Assembly: GCA_002347365.1 (NCBI GenBank)
Contig: DDWT01000029.1
Location: 33,290 to 97,289 of the forward strand
DNA: 64,000 nt
Direction of reading: 5' to 3'
Origin: Actinobacteria bacterium UBA2279
GTDB lineage: Bacteria > Actinomycetota > Coriobacteriia > Anaerosomatales > Anaerosomataceae
Shown here: one piece after another, positions 8,462-17,067 of the stretch
Layout: each line of letters starts with the position of its first letter
Numbering within the stretch: the first letter of the stretch is position 1
Position numbers and translations under genes: made by a program
Notes under the pieces: generated by a model
Database searches by the model: none
What the model was told of the DNA's origin: nothing
Seen by the model: only the letters and a program-made list of their open reading frames with translations

Positions 8462-9022
8462 CTACGGAGTCGTGGGCGCGCTCTCGGTCGCAGCAACGCT
8501 TCCTGCGGCCTCGAGGCCAGCCAGGAGCTCGCTCGCATTGGCCACCTGGCCCGTTGAGTCGGTCACATCTGCAGCGATGAACGCCCTCAGCGCAGCCGCG
8601 GCACCCGCGTCATCCGCGTAAGCCAACGCAAAGCCCTTGTTGCCGAGCAAGATCACGTCACCGGGCCTGATCGCCAACGCCTGGTCGTAGTAAGAGACGG
8701 CCGCAAGCCAAAGCGGGACGGCCGCCTGCTGCTGCCCGGACTCGTATAGGGCGACCGCCCACTCGTAGTAGCTATGACCCGCATAGGCCAGCAGGTCGGG
8801 ATTCTCCGGGTTTGCCGCGACGGCAGCGACGGCAGCGTCAACGGCAGGCTGATACTGCGCAGTGATTCCGCCGCCAGGCGTCGTAGCGTCACCGGTACCC
8901 GCAGTGGACGCTCCGCCGCCTCCGAATCCGAGCCAAACGACACCACCGAACACGAACGATAGCGAGATCATCCAGATAACCGCCTTCACCCACAGAGGCG
9001 TGCGGCTCTTGTCTACTGCCAT
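8462..9022 (-). CDS. Membrane-anchored TPR-like protein
   Basis: A 186-residue protein with one hydrophobic N-terminal segment (about residues 13-33), a Gly/Thr-rich linker, and then helical repeats. These include a segment NPENPDLLAYAGHSYYEW and a segment with ALAIRPGDVILLGNKGFAL, both of tetratricopeptide type. It ends in an Ala/Thr-rich tail. The ATG at 9022 has AGGAG nine bases upstream. TPR domains hold protein complexes together. The partner is unknown. It lies downstream of another small single-pass membrane protein gene and may share its transcript. Confidence 0.6.
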   Translation of the reverse strand: MAVDKSRTPLWVKAVIWMISLSFVFGGVVWLGFGGGGASTAGTGDATTPGGGITAQYQPAVDAAVAAVAANPENPDLLAYAGHSYYEWAVALYESGQQQAAVPLWLAAVSYYDQALAIRPGDVILLGNKGFALAYADDAGAAAALRAFIAADVTDSTGQVANASELLAGLEAAGSVAATESAPTTP

Positions 9023-9047
9023 GCGCAAACACTCCTAACACACATGA

Positions 9048-9085
9048 GTGCAGGCCGGACTCGCAACCGCGAAGCAGGCCTGCAC
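9048..9085. other. Inverted repeat in intergenic gap
   Basis: Nine-base arms (GTGCAGGCC/GGCCTGCAC) separated by 20 bases lie between the stop at 9095 and the next start at 9022. There is no T-run after it on the minus strand, so it may be an attenuator or RNA-processing hairpin rather than a full terminator. Confidence 0.4.
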
Positions 9086-9094
9086 GACGGTTCT

Positions 9095-9490
9095 CTACTG
9101 GGCGGGCGCTGCGTCCCCGGCTGCCGGAGTCTCAGTGGTTCCCGCGCTCATGTCACTGATGTCCGGATGACCGGCCGGGAGCTCGCCCGTGTTGAGCTGG
9201 TCTTCGGTCAACTGCGGCGCAGGCACGACCGCGCCGGAAGAGGTCGCGGCAGGCGTGGCCGAACCACTGCCGCCCACAGGAAGAACGATGCCGATGATCA
9301 CACCGATGAGCAGTGCTATGACCGCCATCAGCGCCGCCACGGACATGCTGACATCCTGACTGAACACTGACTGCGACGCGGCCGGCTGGGCCGTCGGCGC
9401 GGGCTTTGCACTCTTAGCGGAACGCTCGGCACGCTTCGGTGCCGGAGCTGCTTCCTCTTCCTCATCGAAGAAGAAATCCTGATCGCTCAC
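9095..9490 (-). CDS. Single-pass membrane protein with acidic N-terminus, unknown function
   Basis: A 131-residue protein not assigned to a family. It begins with a strongly acidic stretch (MSDQDFFFDEEEE), then an Ala/Pro/Lys-rich linker, one membrane segment at about residues 51-72 (VAALMAVIALLIGVIIGIV), and an Ala/Thr-rich outer part. The start is a GTG at 9490, with a strong AGGAGG nine bases upstream. Its neighbours on both sides are also membrane proteins. Low-complexity composition prevents a functional call. Confidence 0.6.
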   Translation of the reverse strand: MSDQDFFFDEEEEAAPAPKRAERSAKSAKPAPTAQPAASQSVFSQDVSMSVAALMAVIALLIGVIIGIVLPVGGSGSATPAATSSGAVVPAPQLTEDQLNTGELPAGHPDISDMSAGTTETPAAGDAAPAQ

Positions 9491-9536
9491 GTACTCGTAC
9501 CTCCTGTTTTGACGATATGTCCCGGTCCTGTGAGTT

Positions 9537-9983
9537 TCATGTTCCCTCAGGACCCCGCGCGATTATAGCACGCACCCATGGAGACCCTGTGTGGCCTCGA
9601 GACATGCTTCTCTCGCGCCTTTGAAGCCCGGTGAAGGCCAGGGCGGCCGCTCCGACAGCCCCTATCGCACCGGTGACATCCCGGCTCACTCCTGCAGTCA
9701 CACCCAGCAAATCGCCCGCCAGGTATCCCACTAGCAGCGCGGCGACGGGAACGACGTACAGGGCCACAGCGGCAGCACGCTTCACCTCGGCGGGAAACTC
9801 CACCTCCACGGTGTCACCCACGCTTGCGCCGATCGGATCGAACACTCCCCGCATGACCAGATCGCCGCCGCCGTCCTTGTCACAGAGTTTGCAGCCTTCA
9901 CAGCTCGCCGAGAGACTCATGGTGACCTCGACGCGCTGCGCGTCTCGAGCGGTGACCACGCCGCGCTCGAACTCCGCACCCAT
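9537..9983 (-). CDS. RseC/MucC-family membrane protein
   Basis: A 148-residue protein with the RseC/MucC plan: an N-terminal beta-rich part with a clustered-cysteine motif CEGCKLC (about residues 29-35), then a hydrophilic strand region, two membrane helices around residues 70-115, and a short basic tail. Relatives modulate envelope-stress signalling or, as RnfH/Rsx-linked factors, help keep redox regulators reduced. Which role applies here is not known. The ATG lies only 1 base from the amidohydrolase stop, so the two are co-translated. The C-terminal 30 residues are longer and more basic than usual. Confidence 0.7.
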   Translation of the reverse strand: MGAEFERGVVTARDAQRVEVTMSLSASCEGCKLCDKDGGGDLVMRGVFDPIGASVGDTVEVEFPAEVKRAAAVALYVVPVAALLVGYLAGDLLGVTAGVSRDVTGAIGAVGAAALAFTGLQRRERSMSRGHTGSPWVRAIIARGPEGT

Positions 9984-9984
9984 G

Positions 9985-11334
9985 TCAGTCCCTCAGTTTC
10001 ACGCGAACGCGCTCGAGAGCATCTGCCATCTCATCAGCATCCATGGTAAGGAAGCGGCCGTCCTCGAACAGGATCTTGCCGTCCACCATCGTCATCAAGA
10101 CGTCTTCCTGGTTGGCCGTGTGTACGAGCGCCCCGTAGGGGTCCTGTGTCGGCACCTGATGATTCTGGGAAAGGTCGACCGCGATGATGTCCGCCCGCTT
10201 GCCGACCTCGAGCGTGCCGACAAGATGGTCAAGCTTGAGCGCCTGTGCCCCACCGAGAGTCGCCATGCGCACGAAACGCTGGCCGGTGTAGTAGGCAGTC
10301 TCTCCGCCGATGCCTCGCTGCGTGAGCAGGCCGACCCGCATCTCATCGAAGAAGTCGATCGTGCTGTTCGATGCCGGGGAGTCGGTACCGATACCCACGC
10401 GTAGACCCTTGACCACAAACGAGTGTAGCGGAGCGATACCCATGCCCAGTTTGAGATTGCATCGCGGACAATGTGCGATGGACACATCGTTGCGGGTCAG
10501 GACCTCGATATCCGCTTCGTCCACGTGGACGCAGTGCACCGCCAGTACGTTCGGGACCTCCAGCAGCCCCCACTGATACACGTACTGCACCGGGCTTACG
10601 CCGGTGGGCATCCACAGCATGTCCCCCCAGCCGGCCTGGTCGCGGAACTCCTGACCGAGCATCGAACTGCCGTACTTCACGAAGTCGTACTCGTCTTTGG
10701 ATCCCGCCAGGTGGATTGCGACCGGCATGTCCGTCCCGCCAACATGCTCCGAGACTACCTTGAACAGCGTCGGGTGACACGAGTAAGGCGAATGCGGCGC
10801 GATGCCGATCGTGATCAACGACTCGTCGACGCGCGTGCGCCAGGACGCGATATCTTCCACAGCATGTGCCATCTCGGCGTCGACCCGATGCTTGTCCATC
10901 GTCGAGACCTCGCGGTACAACACGCCCCTCAGACCGGACCGTGCCGCGGCATCTATCGATGCTCCCGAGTCCGAGATGTCTGCGAACGTCGTGATGCCCG
11001 ACCGGATCGTCTCCACGGCTCCGAGGACGGAGGAGTCGCGCCAGTCCTGTTCGTCGAGAAGCGCCTCTTTGGCGAGCACCTGAAGCTTCCATTGTGTGTA
11101 CGGCAGGTCGTCGACCACGCCCCGGAAGCCCGAGTACTCGAAATGAGTGTGGAGATCGATGAAGCCGGGCATGAGCGCGGCAAGCCCGTAGTCATGCACC
11201 TCGTCATCGGGATAGTCGGCGAGCAGATCGGAACGCGACCCCACCCTGACGATGGCGCCATCGCGAACGAGCACGCCACCATCTTCGATGTGTGCGGAGG
11301 AGACGGGAAGCACATAGCGGGCGAGCAGAAGCAT
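9985..11334 (-). CDS. Amidohydrolase-family deaminase (possible aminodeoxyfutalosine deaminase)
   Basis: A 449-residue metal-dependent amidohydrolase. It has the HxH metal motif in DLHTHFEYSG (about residue 61), a conserved histidine in VAIHLAGSKDE, and the GTDSPASN aspartate motif, which together define the adenosine/SAH/MTA-deaminase-like branch. GGAGG lies 5 bases before the ATG. The gene follows menG and a radical SAM gene. In organisms using the futalosine route to menaquinone, a member of this branch deaminates aminodeoxyfutalosine, so that role is a reasonable inference. S-adenosylhomocysteine or methylthioadenosine deaminase is equally compatible with the residues. Confidence 0.7.
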   Translation of the reverse strand: MLLLARYVLPVSSAHIEDGGVLVRDGAIVRVGSRSDLLADYPDDEVHDYGLAALMPGFIDLHTHFEYSGFRGVVDDLPYTQWKLQVLAKEALLDEQDWRDSSVLGAVETIRSGITTFADISDSGASIDAAARSGLRGVLYREVSTMDKHRVDAEMAHAVEDIASWRTRVDESLITIGIAPHSPYSCHPTLFKVVSEHVGGTDMPVAIHLAGSKDEYDFVKYGSSMLGQEFRDQAGWGDMLWMPTGVSPVQYVYQWGLLEVPNVLAVHCVHVDEADIEVLTRNDVSIAHCPRCNLKLGMGIAPLHSFVVKGLRVGIGTDSPASNSTIDFFDEMRVGLLTQRGIGGETAYYTGQRFVRMATLGGAQALKLDHLVGTLEVGKRADIIAVDLSQNHQVPTQDPYGALVHTANQEDVLMTMVDGKILFEDGRFLTMDADEMADALERVRVKLRD

Positions 11335-11403
11335 GGCTACCTCCGGGGAGATGCGATACCGGAACTCAATGGTACACGCTCGGCAAGAAGCGCTCCACCG
11401 CGA

Positions 11404-12141
11404 TCACTTGACCGCGACGTGCACCGCCACGATACCGAAGGTCAGGTTGTGCCACTCGACTGCCGAGAAGCCGGCTTTGTACAACTCAGCGGCTAGCGCG
11501 AGCTGCGGGGGGAACGCCCGTATCGACTCATTCAGATAATCGAAGCCCGACCGGTCTCCGGTGAGCCAGCCGCCGAGCATCGGTATCACAGTGCGCAGGT
11601 AGAAATGATAGAGCGCACGGAACGGCTTGAGCGTGGGACGGCTGAACTCCAAGATCACGTACCGTCCGCCCGTTCGAAGCACGCGGTATACCTCGCGGAA
11701 GTTGGCTCCGCGATCGGGAAGGTTCCGAACGCCGAACGCAACCGTCACAATATCGAATTCGTCGTCGCCGAAGGGCAGGTCCTGTGCGTCAGCGACCTCG
11801 AACTCGATCGTCGTCCTGCCCTGATGTTCCTCTGCCTTCCGCTTGCCGATCTCGAGCATCTCGGGCACGAAATCCGTGGACAGGATCGATGCAGGTCTTC
11901 CCTGGCGTGCGATGGCCAGGGTGAGATCGCCCGTGCCCGCGGCAAGGTCGAGCACCCGGCTGTCCGGATGCACCTGGGCCAGACGCACGGTCCTTCGACG
12001 CCACAGGCGATCGATACCCAGGCTCGACAGGCGGTTGAAGCGATCGTAGGAGGGCGCGATCGCACTGAAGATGCCCTTCACGCGATCAGTGGTCGGCTGC
12101 CCGGGTGCAGGCTCCGGGGTCACCTGTTCACGATCTATCAC
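11404..12141 (-). CDS. menG: Demethylmenaquinone methyltransferase
   Basis: A 245-residue class I SAM-dependent methyltransferase of the UbiE/MenG family that carries out the last methylation in menaquinone synthesis. Motif I is LDLAAGTGDLTLA (about residues 65-77). The family signatures YDRFNRLSSLG near the N-terminus and FGVRNLPDR in the middle are present. The GTG start overlaps the TGA of the upstream radical SAM gene in a GTGA junction, so translation is probably coupled. It implies menaquinone-based respiration, in line with the cytochrome locus that follows. Confidence 0.92.
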   Translation of the reverse strand: MIDREQVTPEPAPGQPTTDRVKGIFSAIAPSYDRFNRLSSLGIDRLWRRRTVRLAQVHPDSRVLDLAAGTGDLTLAIARQGRPASILSTDFVPEMLEIGKRKAEEHQGRTTIEFEVADAQDLPFGDDEFDIVTVAFGVRNLPDRGANFREVYRVLRTGGRYVILEFSRPTLKPFRALYHFYLRTVIPMLGGWLTGDRSGFDYLNESIRAFPPQLALAAELYKAGFSAVEWHNLTFGIVAVHVAVK

Positions 12142-13910
12142 TGCTCATCCTCCATGAAACGACGATCGATCTTGCGGGACTTGGGGAACAGCGTCTCATA
12201 GTTGACGCGGAACCATAGACCCATGTTGTAGATGAAGTGCCGCCAGTTCACGTTCGCCGGCCAGTTCAGCTCGGTCTTCTCGCACACGGTCGACTCGTTT
12301 AGCTGATCGAGTTCTTGCTTGTACTCGGCAAGGAGAGTGCCACGCTCCACGACGGGATGCCCCATGATCTCATCGATGCGAGCCATCGCCTTGCGGGCTT
12401 CGACTATGCGTTCGGCCGTCAGCTTCGCCGTCTTGGCGTCTGCGATACCCACCTCGGCCTTTATCGCATTGAAGCCAAGTGCCGCCTCGTAGGTGCTGTC
12501 CACCATCTCATCACGCGTCATTCCGTCGGGCTCGTAGTTGAGAATGTGTTTCCACGACGGTTCGAGTAGCAGCTGGCGATGTTCCTCCAGGGTGTGCGCT
12601 CGCAGCGTGTAGCCGTAGCGATCGGGATCATCGAAGACCATCGAACCCGGATCCAGGAACGGTGCCATGGGGCCGAGGAAGGCGAGCAGCCGCTTGTCGT
12701 CGTTCACGCGCGCATAAAGCTCACGTACTGCGGGCACGGTGTCGAGCACGGACTGTGCGGTCTGTGTGGGGATGCCGGTCATGAAGTAGAGGTCGAAACG
12801 CTGGCAGTTGTTTCTCAGGGCCGCCTCGATGCTCTCGGACAGCGCTTCCCACCCGTACGGCTTGCCGAATGCCTTACGCACGCCGTCATCGTGGCTCTCT
12901 GCTGAAACCTCGACGGAGTAGTCATTGAGGTTCTCATTGAGGAATTCGTAGAACTCCTCTTCCGGCGGCGAGAAGAATTCGAAGCCGATTGGGTTTTTGA
13001 AGTCGATGCGGCGCAGCCCGCTGATGAACGCCTTCACATAGTCGTCGCCGGCCTGCCGGAAGTCATTGAGAACGAACACCGGACCCGGGATATGGTTGGC
13101 GATATGACCGATGTCGCGGACCAGTAACTCGGGGTCGCGGAAGGCCACCTGGTTGCGGCCGAAGTGATTTCGAAACGCCACCGCGGAACCGCCGCACGTG
13201 GCGCACGTCTTCGAACAGCCTCGACATGTCAGCGACGCCGAGACGGGATAGCTCAGCCAACCCTTGAACGGCAGAGCACTCATCATGTCACGGTCACGGA
13301 TGACGGAGCGCATCGAGAACGAATAGTCGAGCTTCACGTGATCGAAGGTATCCGGAACGCATTCCAACGCATTGGCATTGACGGAGCCGTCCAGCCCTTT
13401 GTAGGTCAGGTTCGGAATGTCGGCGACGCTGCCCCCGCGCTTGAGGGCGTACACAAGCTGCGTGAACGGCTCTTCGGTGGAATCGCCGCGAACGACGTAG
13501 TCGATCCACGGATAGGACACAAGCTCCTCGTGGAAGACACTCGCGGTCAGCCCACCGAACACGACAGGAGTCGTGGGGTGGTACTTCTTGCACAGCTTCG
13601 CGATCTCGACCGACCCGTGTGCGTGGGGGGCCCAGTGCAGATCGATACCGAAGACCACGGGGTCCATCTCCCGGATGGCCTTCTCAACGTCGAAGTTGGG
13701 TCGCGAGAGCATCAGGACAGCCAGGTTGACGATGCGCACCGTCAGTCCGTGGCGCTCCATGTACTCGGCCATCGTCGTGAAGCCGATCGGGTACATCTCG
13801 AAGATGGGGCTCGAAGGCACAAGATCCGAGACCGGACCGTACATGATCGACGTCTCGCGGAAGTCGTACACGCTCGGGGCGTGGAGCAGAACGAGATCAG
13901 CCTTGGGCAT
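12138..13910 (-). CDS. B12-binding radical SAM protein
   Basis: A 590-residue protein. The first 150 residues have an open alpha/beta fold typical of cobalamin-binding domains (KADLVLLHAP, VVFGIDLHW, PVVFGGLTAS). The radical SAM core follows, with the cluster motif CSKTCATC (CxxxCxxC) near residue 236. Such enzymes often methylate unactivated carbon or rearrange ring systems. The GTGA overlap with menG suggests a substrate related to quinone or isoprenoid metabolism, perhaps a modified menaquinone, but no sequence feature proves this. AAGGAA precedes the ATG at 13910, and an extended -10 box lies 76 bases upstream. Confidence 0.8.
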   Translation of the reverse strand: MPKADLVLLHAPSVYDFRETSIMYGPVSDLVPSSPIFEMYPIGFTTMAEYMERHGLTVRIVNLAVLMLSRPNFDVEKAIREMDPVVFGIDLHWAPHAHGSVEIAKLCKKYHPTTPVVFGGLTASVFHEELVSYPWIDYVVRGDSTEEPFTQLVYALKRGGSVADIPNLTYKGLDGSVNANALECVPDTFDHVKLDYSFSMRSVIRDRDMMSALPFKGWLSYPVSASLTCRGCSKTCATCGGSAVAFRNHFGRNQVAFRDPELLVRDIGHIANHIPGPVFVLNDFRQAGDDYVKAFISGLRRIDFKNPIGFEFFSPPEEEFYEFLNENLNDYSVEVSAESHDDGVRKAFGKPYGWEALSESIEAALRNNCQRFDLYFMTGIPTQTAQSVLDTVPAVRELYARVNDDKRLLAFLGPMAPFLDPGSMVFDDPDRYGYTLRAHTLEEHRQLLLEPSWKHILNYEPDGMTRDEMVDSTYEAALGFNAIKAEVGIADAKTAKLTAERIVEARKAMARIDEIMGHPVVERGTLLAEYKQELDQLNESTVCEKTELNWPANVNWRHFIYNMGLWFRVNYETLFPKSRKIDRRFMEDEQ

Positions 13911-13985
13911 TCGTACGTTCCTTCATGACGCGGCACGGCCGTTCGGGGGTACGGTCTGCCGAGGCGGGTCGTGTGAAACCGCCAG

Positions 13986-13994
13986 AGTATAGCA
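13986..13994 (-). promoter_or_regulatory. Extended -10 promoter for radical SAM-menG operon
   Basis: The minus strand reads TGC TATACT followed by CTGGCGGTTT. The box matches five of six consensus bases and has the TGn extension, with no clear -35. Transcription would begin near 13979, about 69 bases before the start codon. The 19 bases share 15 with the identical segment seen upstream of manC and of the gene at 50066. Confidence 0.45.
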
Positions 13995-14009
13995 TAGGTC
14001 GGGACCGGA

Positions 14010-14666
14010 TCAGCGGGAGCCCACGGTTCCCACGGTCGCGCTGCACTTGCAGGCAAGCGACTTGATGTCGCAGGGCATCCGGATCTGACTGATGACCATG
14101 TCGTTCGGTCGATTGACGTGCACCGCCGGGGTCAGGAGCAACGCACCGTGAATACCCGCTTCCGCCAGCAAGTCGACGGTTATCTGGACCCATGATGGCG
14201 AACAGGCGACAAGCGCCACATCAACGCCCAGAGCGGGATCCAGCTTCGTCAGGTCGGTGATGTGCCGGACCTCCACATCACCGACCATCGTTCCGACATC
14301 CTCGGGGACTTCCGAGAAGTATGCGACGGGTTTGACACCATAGCGATCGGGTGGGAAGACCACGCTGAGCGCCCCCAGCATCGCCGCACTGCCGATCTTG
14401 ACTATCGGGTACTCGTCGGACAGTCCCAGAAACGCGGTGAACTCCCTGTAGAGCACCTCGGGCTCGTAGCCGGCACCGGGACGCCCGATGTCTCCCACGA
14501 AGGAGATGTCGCGGCGCACCGTCTCTTCTTTGATGTCGAGTTCATCAGCCAGTTGACGAGAGGTGATCCGAGCGGGCGCGCCAACCCGGATCAGTTCGCC
14601 CAGGTAGCAGTGGTACAGCGACAGCCGGTAAAGTGTCGCATCAGGAGCAGTGCGTGCCTCGCTCAT
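14010..14666 (-). CDS. Divergent Rex-like transcriptional regulator
   Basis: A 218-residue protein with the Rex layout: an N-terminal winged helix (residues 1-85, with RITSRQLADEL and VRRDISFVG) and a Rossmann-like domain. In Rex the second domain senses NADH/NAD+ through GxGxxG and an acidic residue after strand 2. Here those positions read GSAAMLG and YFSEV, so the nucleotide site is degraded. The C-terminus instead has Cys199, Cys206 and Cys208 (PCDIKSLACKC), absent from the canonical Rex encoded at 31789. GGAGG lies 6 bases before the ATG at 14666. It may sense thiol, metal or redox state rather than NADH. Confidence 0.75.
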   Translation of the reverse strand: MSEARTAPDATLYRLSLYHCYLGELIRVGAPARITSRQLADELDIKEETVRRDISFVGDIGRPGAGYEPEVLYREFTAFLGLSDEYPIVKIGSAAMLGALSVVFPPDRYGVKPVAYFSEVPEDVGTMVGDVEVRHITDLTKLDPALGVDVALVACSPSWVQITVDLLAEAGIHGALLLTPAVHVNRPNDMVISQIRMPCDIKSLACKCSATVGTVGSR

Positions 14667-14701
14667 ACCCATCCTCCAGAGCGGTGTATGCCAATGCAGG
14701 C

Positions 14702-14730
14702 ACTATACCAGTATTTCGAAAGATTGTTAA
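14702..14730 (-). promoter_or_regulatory. Promoter of Rex-like gene with possible auto-operator
   Basis: The minus strand has TTAACA (five of six -35 bases, 14725-14730), a 17-base spacer and TATAGT (five of six, 14702-14707) with a TGn extension. This is the best promoter seen in the window. The -35 lies inside GTTAACAA, whose TTAACAA matches one arm of the actinobacterial Rex operator. The other arm is not visible, so autoregulation is only suggested. Confidence 0.65.
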
Positions 14731-14782
14731 CGAACTTGGCGTATTCGAGCACTTGGACGTTCGCGCCAATGACCCTGACTCG

Positions 14783-15211
14783 TTACTCATCAACGGTATC
14801 GAGCGGTTCCGGAACGTCTGTCGCGACTTCGGACGCGTCTGTGATGACCCAGCCATCAGCGGCTTCGGTCACCATGAACACAGTGCCTGTCGGCCAATCG
14901 TCGAAATCCTCTGTCACATCCCAGATCACCACGACATCAACCGATTCCGTGCTCTCCGCACTCACGTACACGTCTGTCCAGGGAGGTATCGGGGACTCAC
15001 CGGATCCCGAGTCCGCGGCCAACTGGTCAGCCACGTCCGCGTCCGCAAAGTAGGGCCGATACTCATCGGCGTTGCTGTTGCTGTCTGTACGCAGTTCCAG
15101 GACTGAACGAACCACCGCGACGGCCGGATGCTCGGACTCCGGCGACGCCTGACAACCAGTCAGCGCTGTGGCAACCAAGACGAAGGCGATCAACAGATTC
15201 CATCGGCGCAT
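14783..15211 (-). CDS. Predicted lipoprotein, unknown function
   Basis: A 142-residue protein with a short positively charged start, a hydrophobic stretch and the lipobox ATALTGC, so Cys20 would be lipidated after signal peptidase II cleavage. The mature part is acidic and resembles small secreted alpha/beta proteins, but no family was recognised. GGAG lies seven bases before the ATG. It follows the NHL-repeat gene by 1 base, so it belongs to the cytochrome-maturation operon and probably works outside the membrane. Confidence 0.65.
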   Translation of the reverse strand: MRRWNLLIAFVLVATALTGCQASPESEHPAVAVVRSVLELRTDSNSNADEYRPYFADADVADQLAADSGSGESPIPPWTDVYVSAESTESVDVVVIWDVTEDFDDWPTGTVFMVTEAADGWVITDASEVATDVPEPLDTVDE

Positions 15212-15212
15212 G

Positions 15213-16259
15213 CTATCGCTCCGTTCGAACGTTCAACACGACGACGCGGCCGATACACGCATCGGTGATGTAGACGCGACGATCAGAATCGATCCAGACG
15301 ACGCCGCGCGGCTCGTCAAGGCGATACCCCTCGCCCTCGGCTATCGACTCGATCACAGCGCCCGAAGCGTCTGTGAGCAACACACTGGAGGCGAAGGTGT
15401 CGACCGCGAAAATGGAGGTTCCCGGTCCTTTGGTCAAGGCTTTGGGCAGCTTCAGGGCCTCAGGGAAGACGGCTACTTGCCCGCCTGAATCCGGGTCCAA
15501 TACCACGATGCGCGCGTTGTTCGAATCTGACACGTAGAGCGCGCCTGAGCCGCCGATGCTCATTCCGCCTACGAAAGACAATGCGGGTTCAAGCTGAGTC
15601 CCAAGCGAGCGCAACAAGGCACCATCCTCGGCGCTGAAGACGAGCACGGTGTGCGAGTTGCCGTCAGCGACGAATATCTCCCCGTCCGCATACGTGACAG
15701 CGGTAGGCTGGAGTTGCTGGTCTTCGCCAAACGTCATCATGATCGGCTGCCGGGCATCAGGATCGGTAGCCAAAGCGATGACACGGGGCGCAGCGTTGTC
15801 CACCACAACGATGCGATCTTCATCGATGACCGCGATGTCGGACGGATAGGTCGTGACCGCATCGACGGCCGGAGGCAGCGTCAGAGTGGAGACCCGCGCT
15901 CCATTGAGCCGGAACACGCCGATCGTGCCGTTGCCGGCCTCCGCGACATACAGACGCTCTCCCTCAGTCGCGATTGCCAGCGGCTTGGCAAGGGGCGCAT
16001 CGTCCTCGGCAGGAAAAACACCGGCAAGTGTCACCGTCGCGGTAGATTCGGTCGGCGGACCCACAAGGGTCACCCCGCCTTCACCGCGTTGCTGCAGGAG
16101 GATCACGACCAAGGCGATGGCCGCTGCGGCCACGATCAGGAGGACCACGGTGCCCAGCAGTCGCGGAGACACTTCCAGCCGAGCCCGTCGCCGACGCACC
16201 TTGTCCGAACGCCGCTGTGGCGGTGTTACCTCATTTTGGTATGACAAGATACGCTCCAT
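15213..16259 (-). CDS. Membrane-anchored NHL-repeat beta-propeller
   Basis: A 348-residue protein: an Arg-rich cytoplasmic start, one membrane helix at about residues 35-55, then repeats of the NHL/YncE kind facing outward. Visible blades have forms such as LYVAEAGNGTIGVFR, EIFVADGNSHTVLVFS and ALYVSDSNNARIVVLD. These propellers bind proteins or ligands, and here probably a cytochrome or the envelope. The ATG at 16259 overlaps the end of ccsA by 29 bases and has a poor ribosome site, so the true start may be slightly different. A second protein of the same plan is encoded at 29994, on the other side of the cytochromes. Confidence 0.75.
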   Translation of the reverse strand: MERILSYQNEVTPPQRRSDKVRRRRARLEVSPRLLGTVVLLIVAAAAIALVVILLQQRGEGGVTLVGPPTESTATVTLAGVFPAEDDAPLAKPLAIATEGERLYVAEAGNGTIGVFRLNGARVSTLTLPPAVDAVTTYPSDIAVIDEDRIVVVDNAAPRVIALATDPDARQPIMMTFGEDQQLQPTAVTYADGEIFVADGNSHTVLVFSAEDGALLRSLGTQLEPALSFVGGMSIGGSGALYVSDSNNARIVVLDPDSGGQVAVFPEALKLPKALTKGPGTSIFAVDTFASSVLLTDASGAVIESIAEGEGYRLDEPRGVVWIDSDRRVYITDACIGRVVVLNVRTER

Positions 16260-17067
16260 GAATCGATTCGTAGATGATCACGACGCCGACCATCGCGAAC
16301 AACAGAACAGGCAGTCCTGCGACAAGCGCCCACTGGAAACGACGACCTCGCCACCCGAAAGTCAACCGCAGATGGACGATCGCCGCATAGACGATCCAGC
16401 TGACCAGTGACCACGTCTCGATAGGATCCCAACCCCAGTACCGGCCCCACGACTCGTTCGCCCATATCGCGCCAGCGACGATCATGATGCCAAGGAACAC
16501 CAGGCCCGCGGCCGAGAATCTGAAGCCCAGCTGGTCGATACTCTCCTGGTCCGGCAATCGCATGAGCCTGCGCTCCCATCGCGGTGACCGCTCACGGAGC
16601 AGATACACTACCGCCAGACCAAACCCGGTGATGAACGAGCCATAACTCAGCTTCGCGAATGCCACGTGGATCCCTAGCCAGTAGCTGGCAAGGCCGGCCG
16701 TCATAGGCATGTCGCTGCTCGGCGCCATCATCGCCGCGCCGAGTCCCAAGAAGGCAATCGGCATCAGGACGAGTCCCGCGGGTCGAAGCTGAGGCTTGCG
16801 CCACACGAGCAGTGCGTAGGCTGCGACGCCGACGAGAGCATACGTCGAGATCACTTCGTAGAAGCCCAGAAACGGCGCATGCCCCACGCGCGCCCATCGA
16901 CCAGCGATAGCAGCCACATGCGGAACGATACCGAGAATACCGAGCCCGAATGCGACGGGAACAAGCCGCGGTCGCGCGAAGATGAAACCGACGATGAACA
17001 ACACGGCTGACAGCGCGTACGCCGTCACAGTCGCCCACATGATCACGATCTCAGTCGATGGACTCAC
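16231..17067 (-). CDS. ccsA: System II cytochrome c maturation protein CcsA (ResC)
   Basis: A 278-residue polytopic membrane protein with the heme-handling WWD signature, read here as WGRYWGWDPIETWSLVSW (about residues 205-222), flanked by periplasmic histidines. CcsA with Ccs1/ResB moves heme across the membrane and ligates it to CXXCH motifs. The GTG start at 17067 overlaps the resB TGA (GTGA), with GGAG nine bases upstream. This is direct support for the many CXXCH proteins in the locus being true c-type cytochromes matured by system II. Confidence 0.93.
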   Translation of the reverse strand: MSPSTEIVIMWATVTAYALSAVLFIVGFIFARPRLVPVAFGLGILGIVPHVAAIAGRWARVGHAPFLGFYEVISTYALVGVAAYALLVWRKPQLRPAGLVLMPIAFLGLGAAMMAPSSDMPMTAGLASYWLGIHVAFAKLSYGSFITGFGLAVVYLLRERSPRWERRLMRLPDQESIDQLGFRFSAAGLVFLGIMIVAGAIWANESWGRYWGWDPIETWSLVSWIVYAAIVHLRLTFGWRGRRFQWALVAGLPVLLFAMVGVVIIYESIHGAYLVIPK

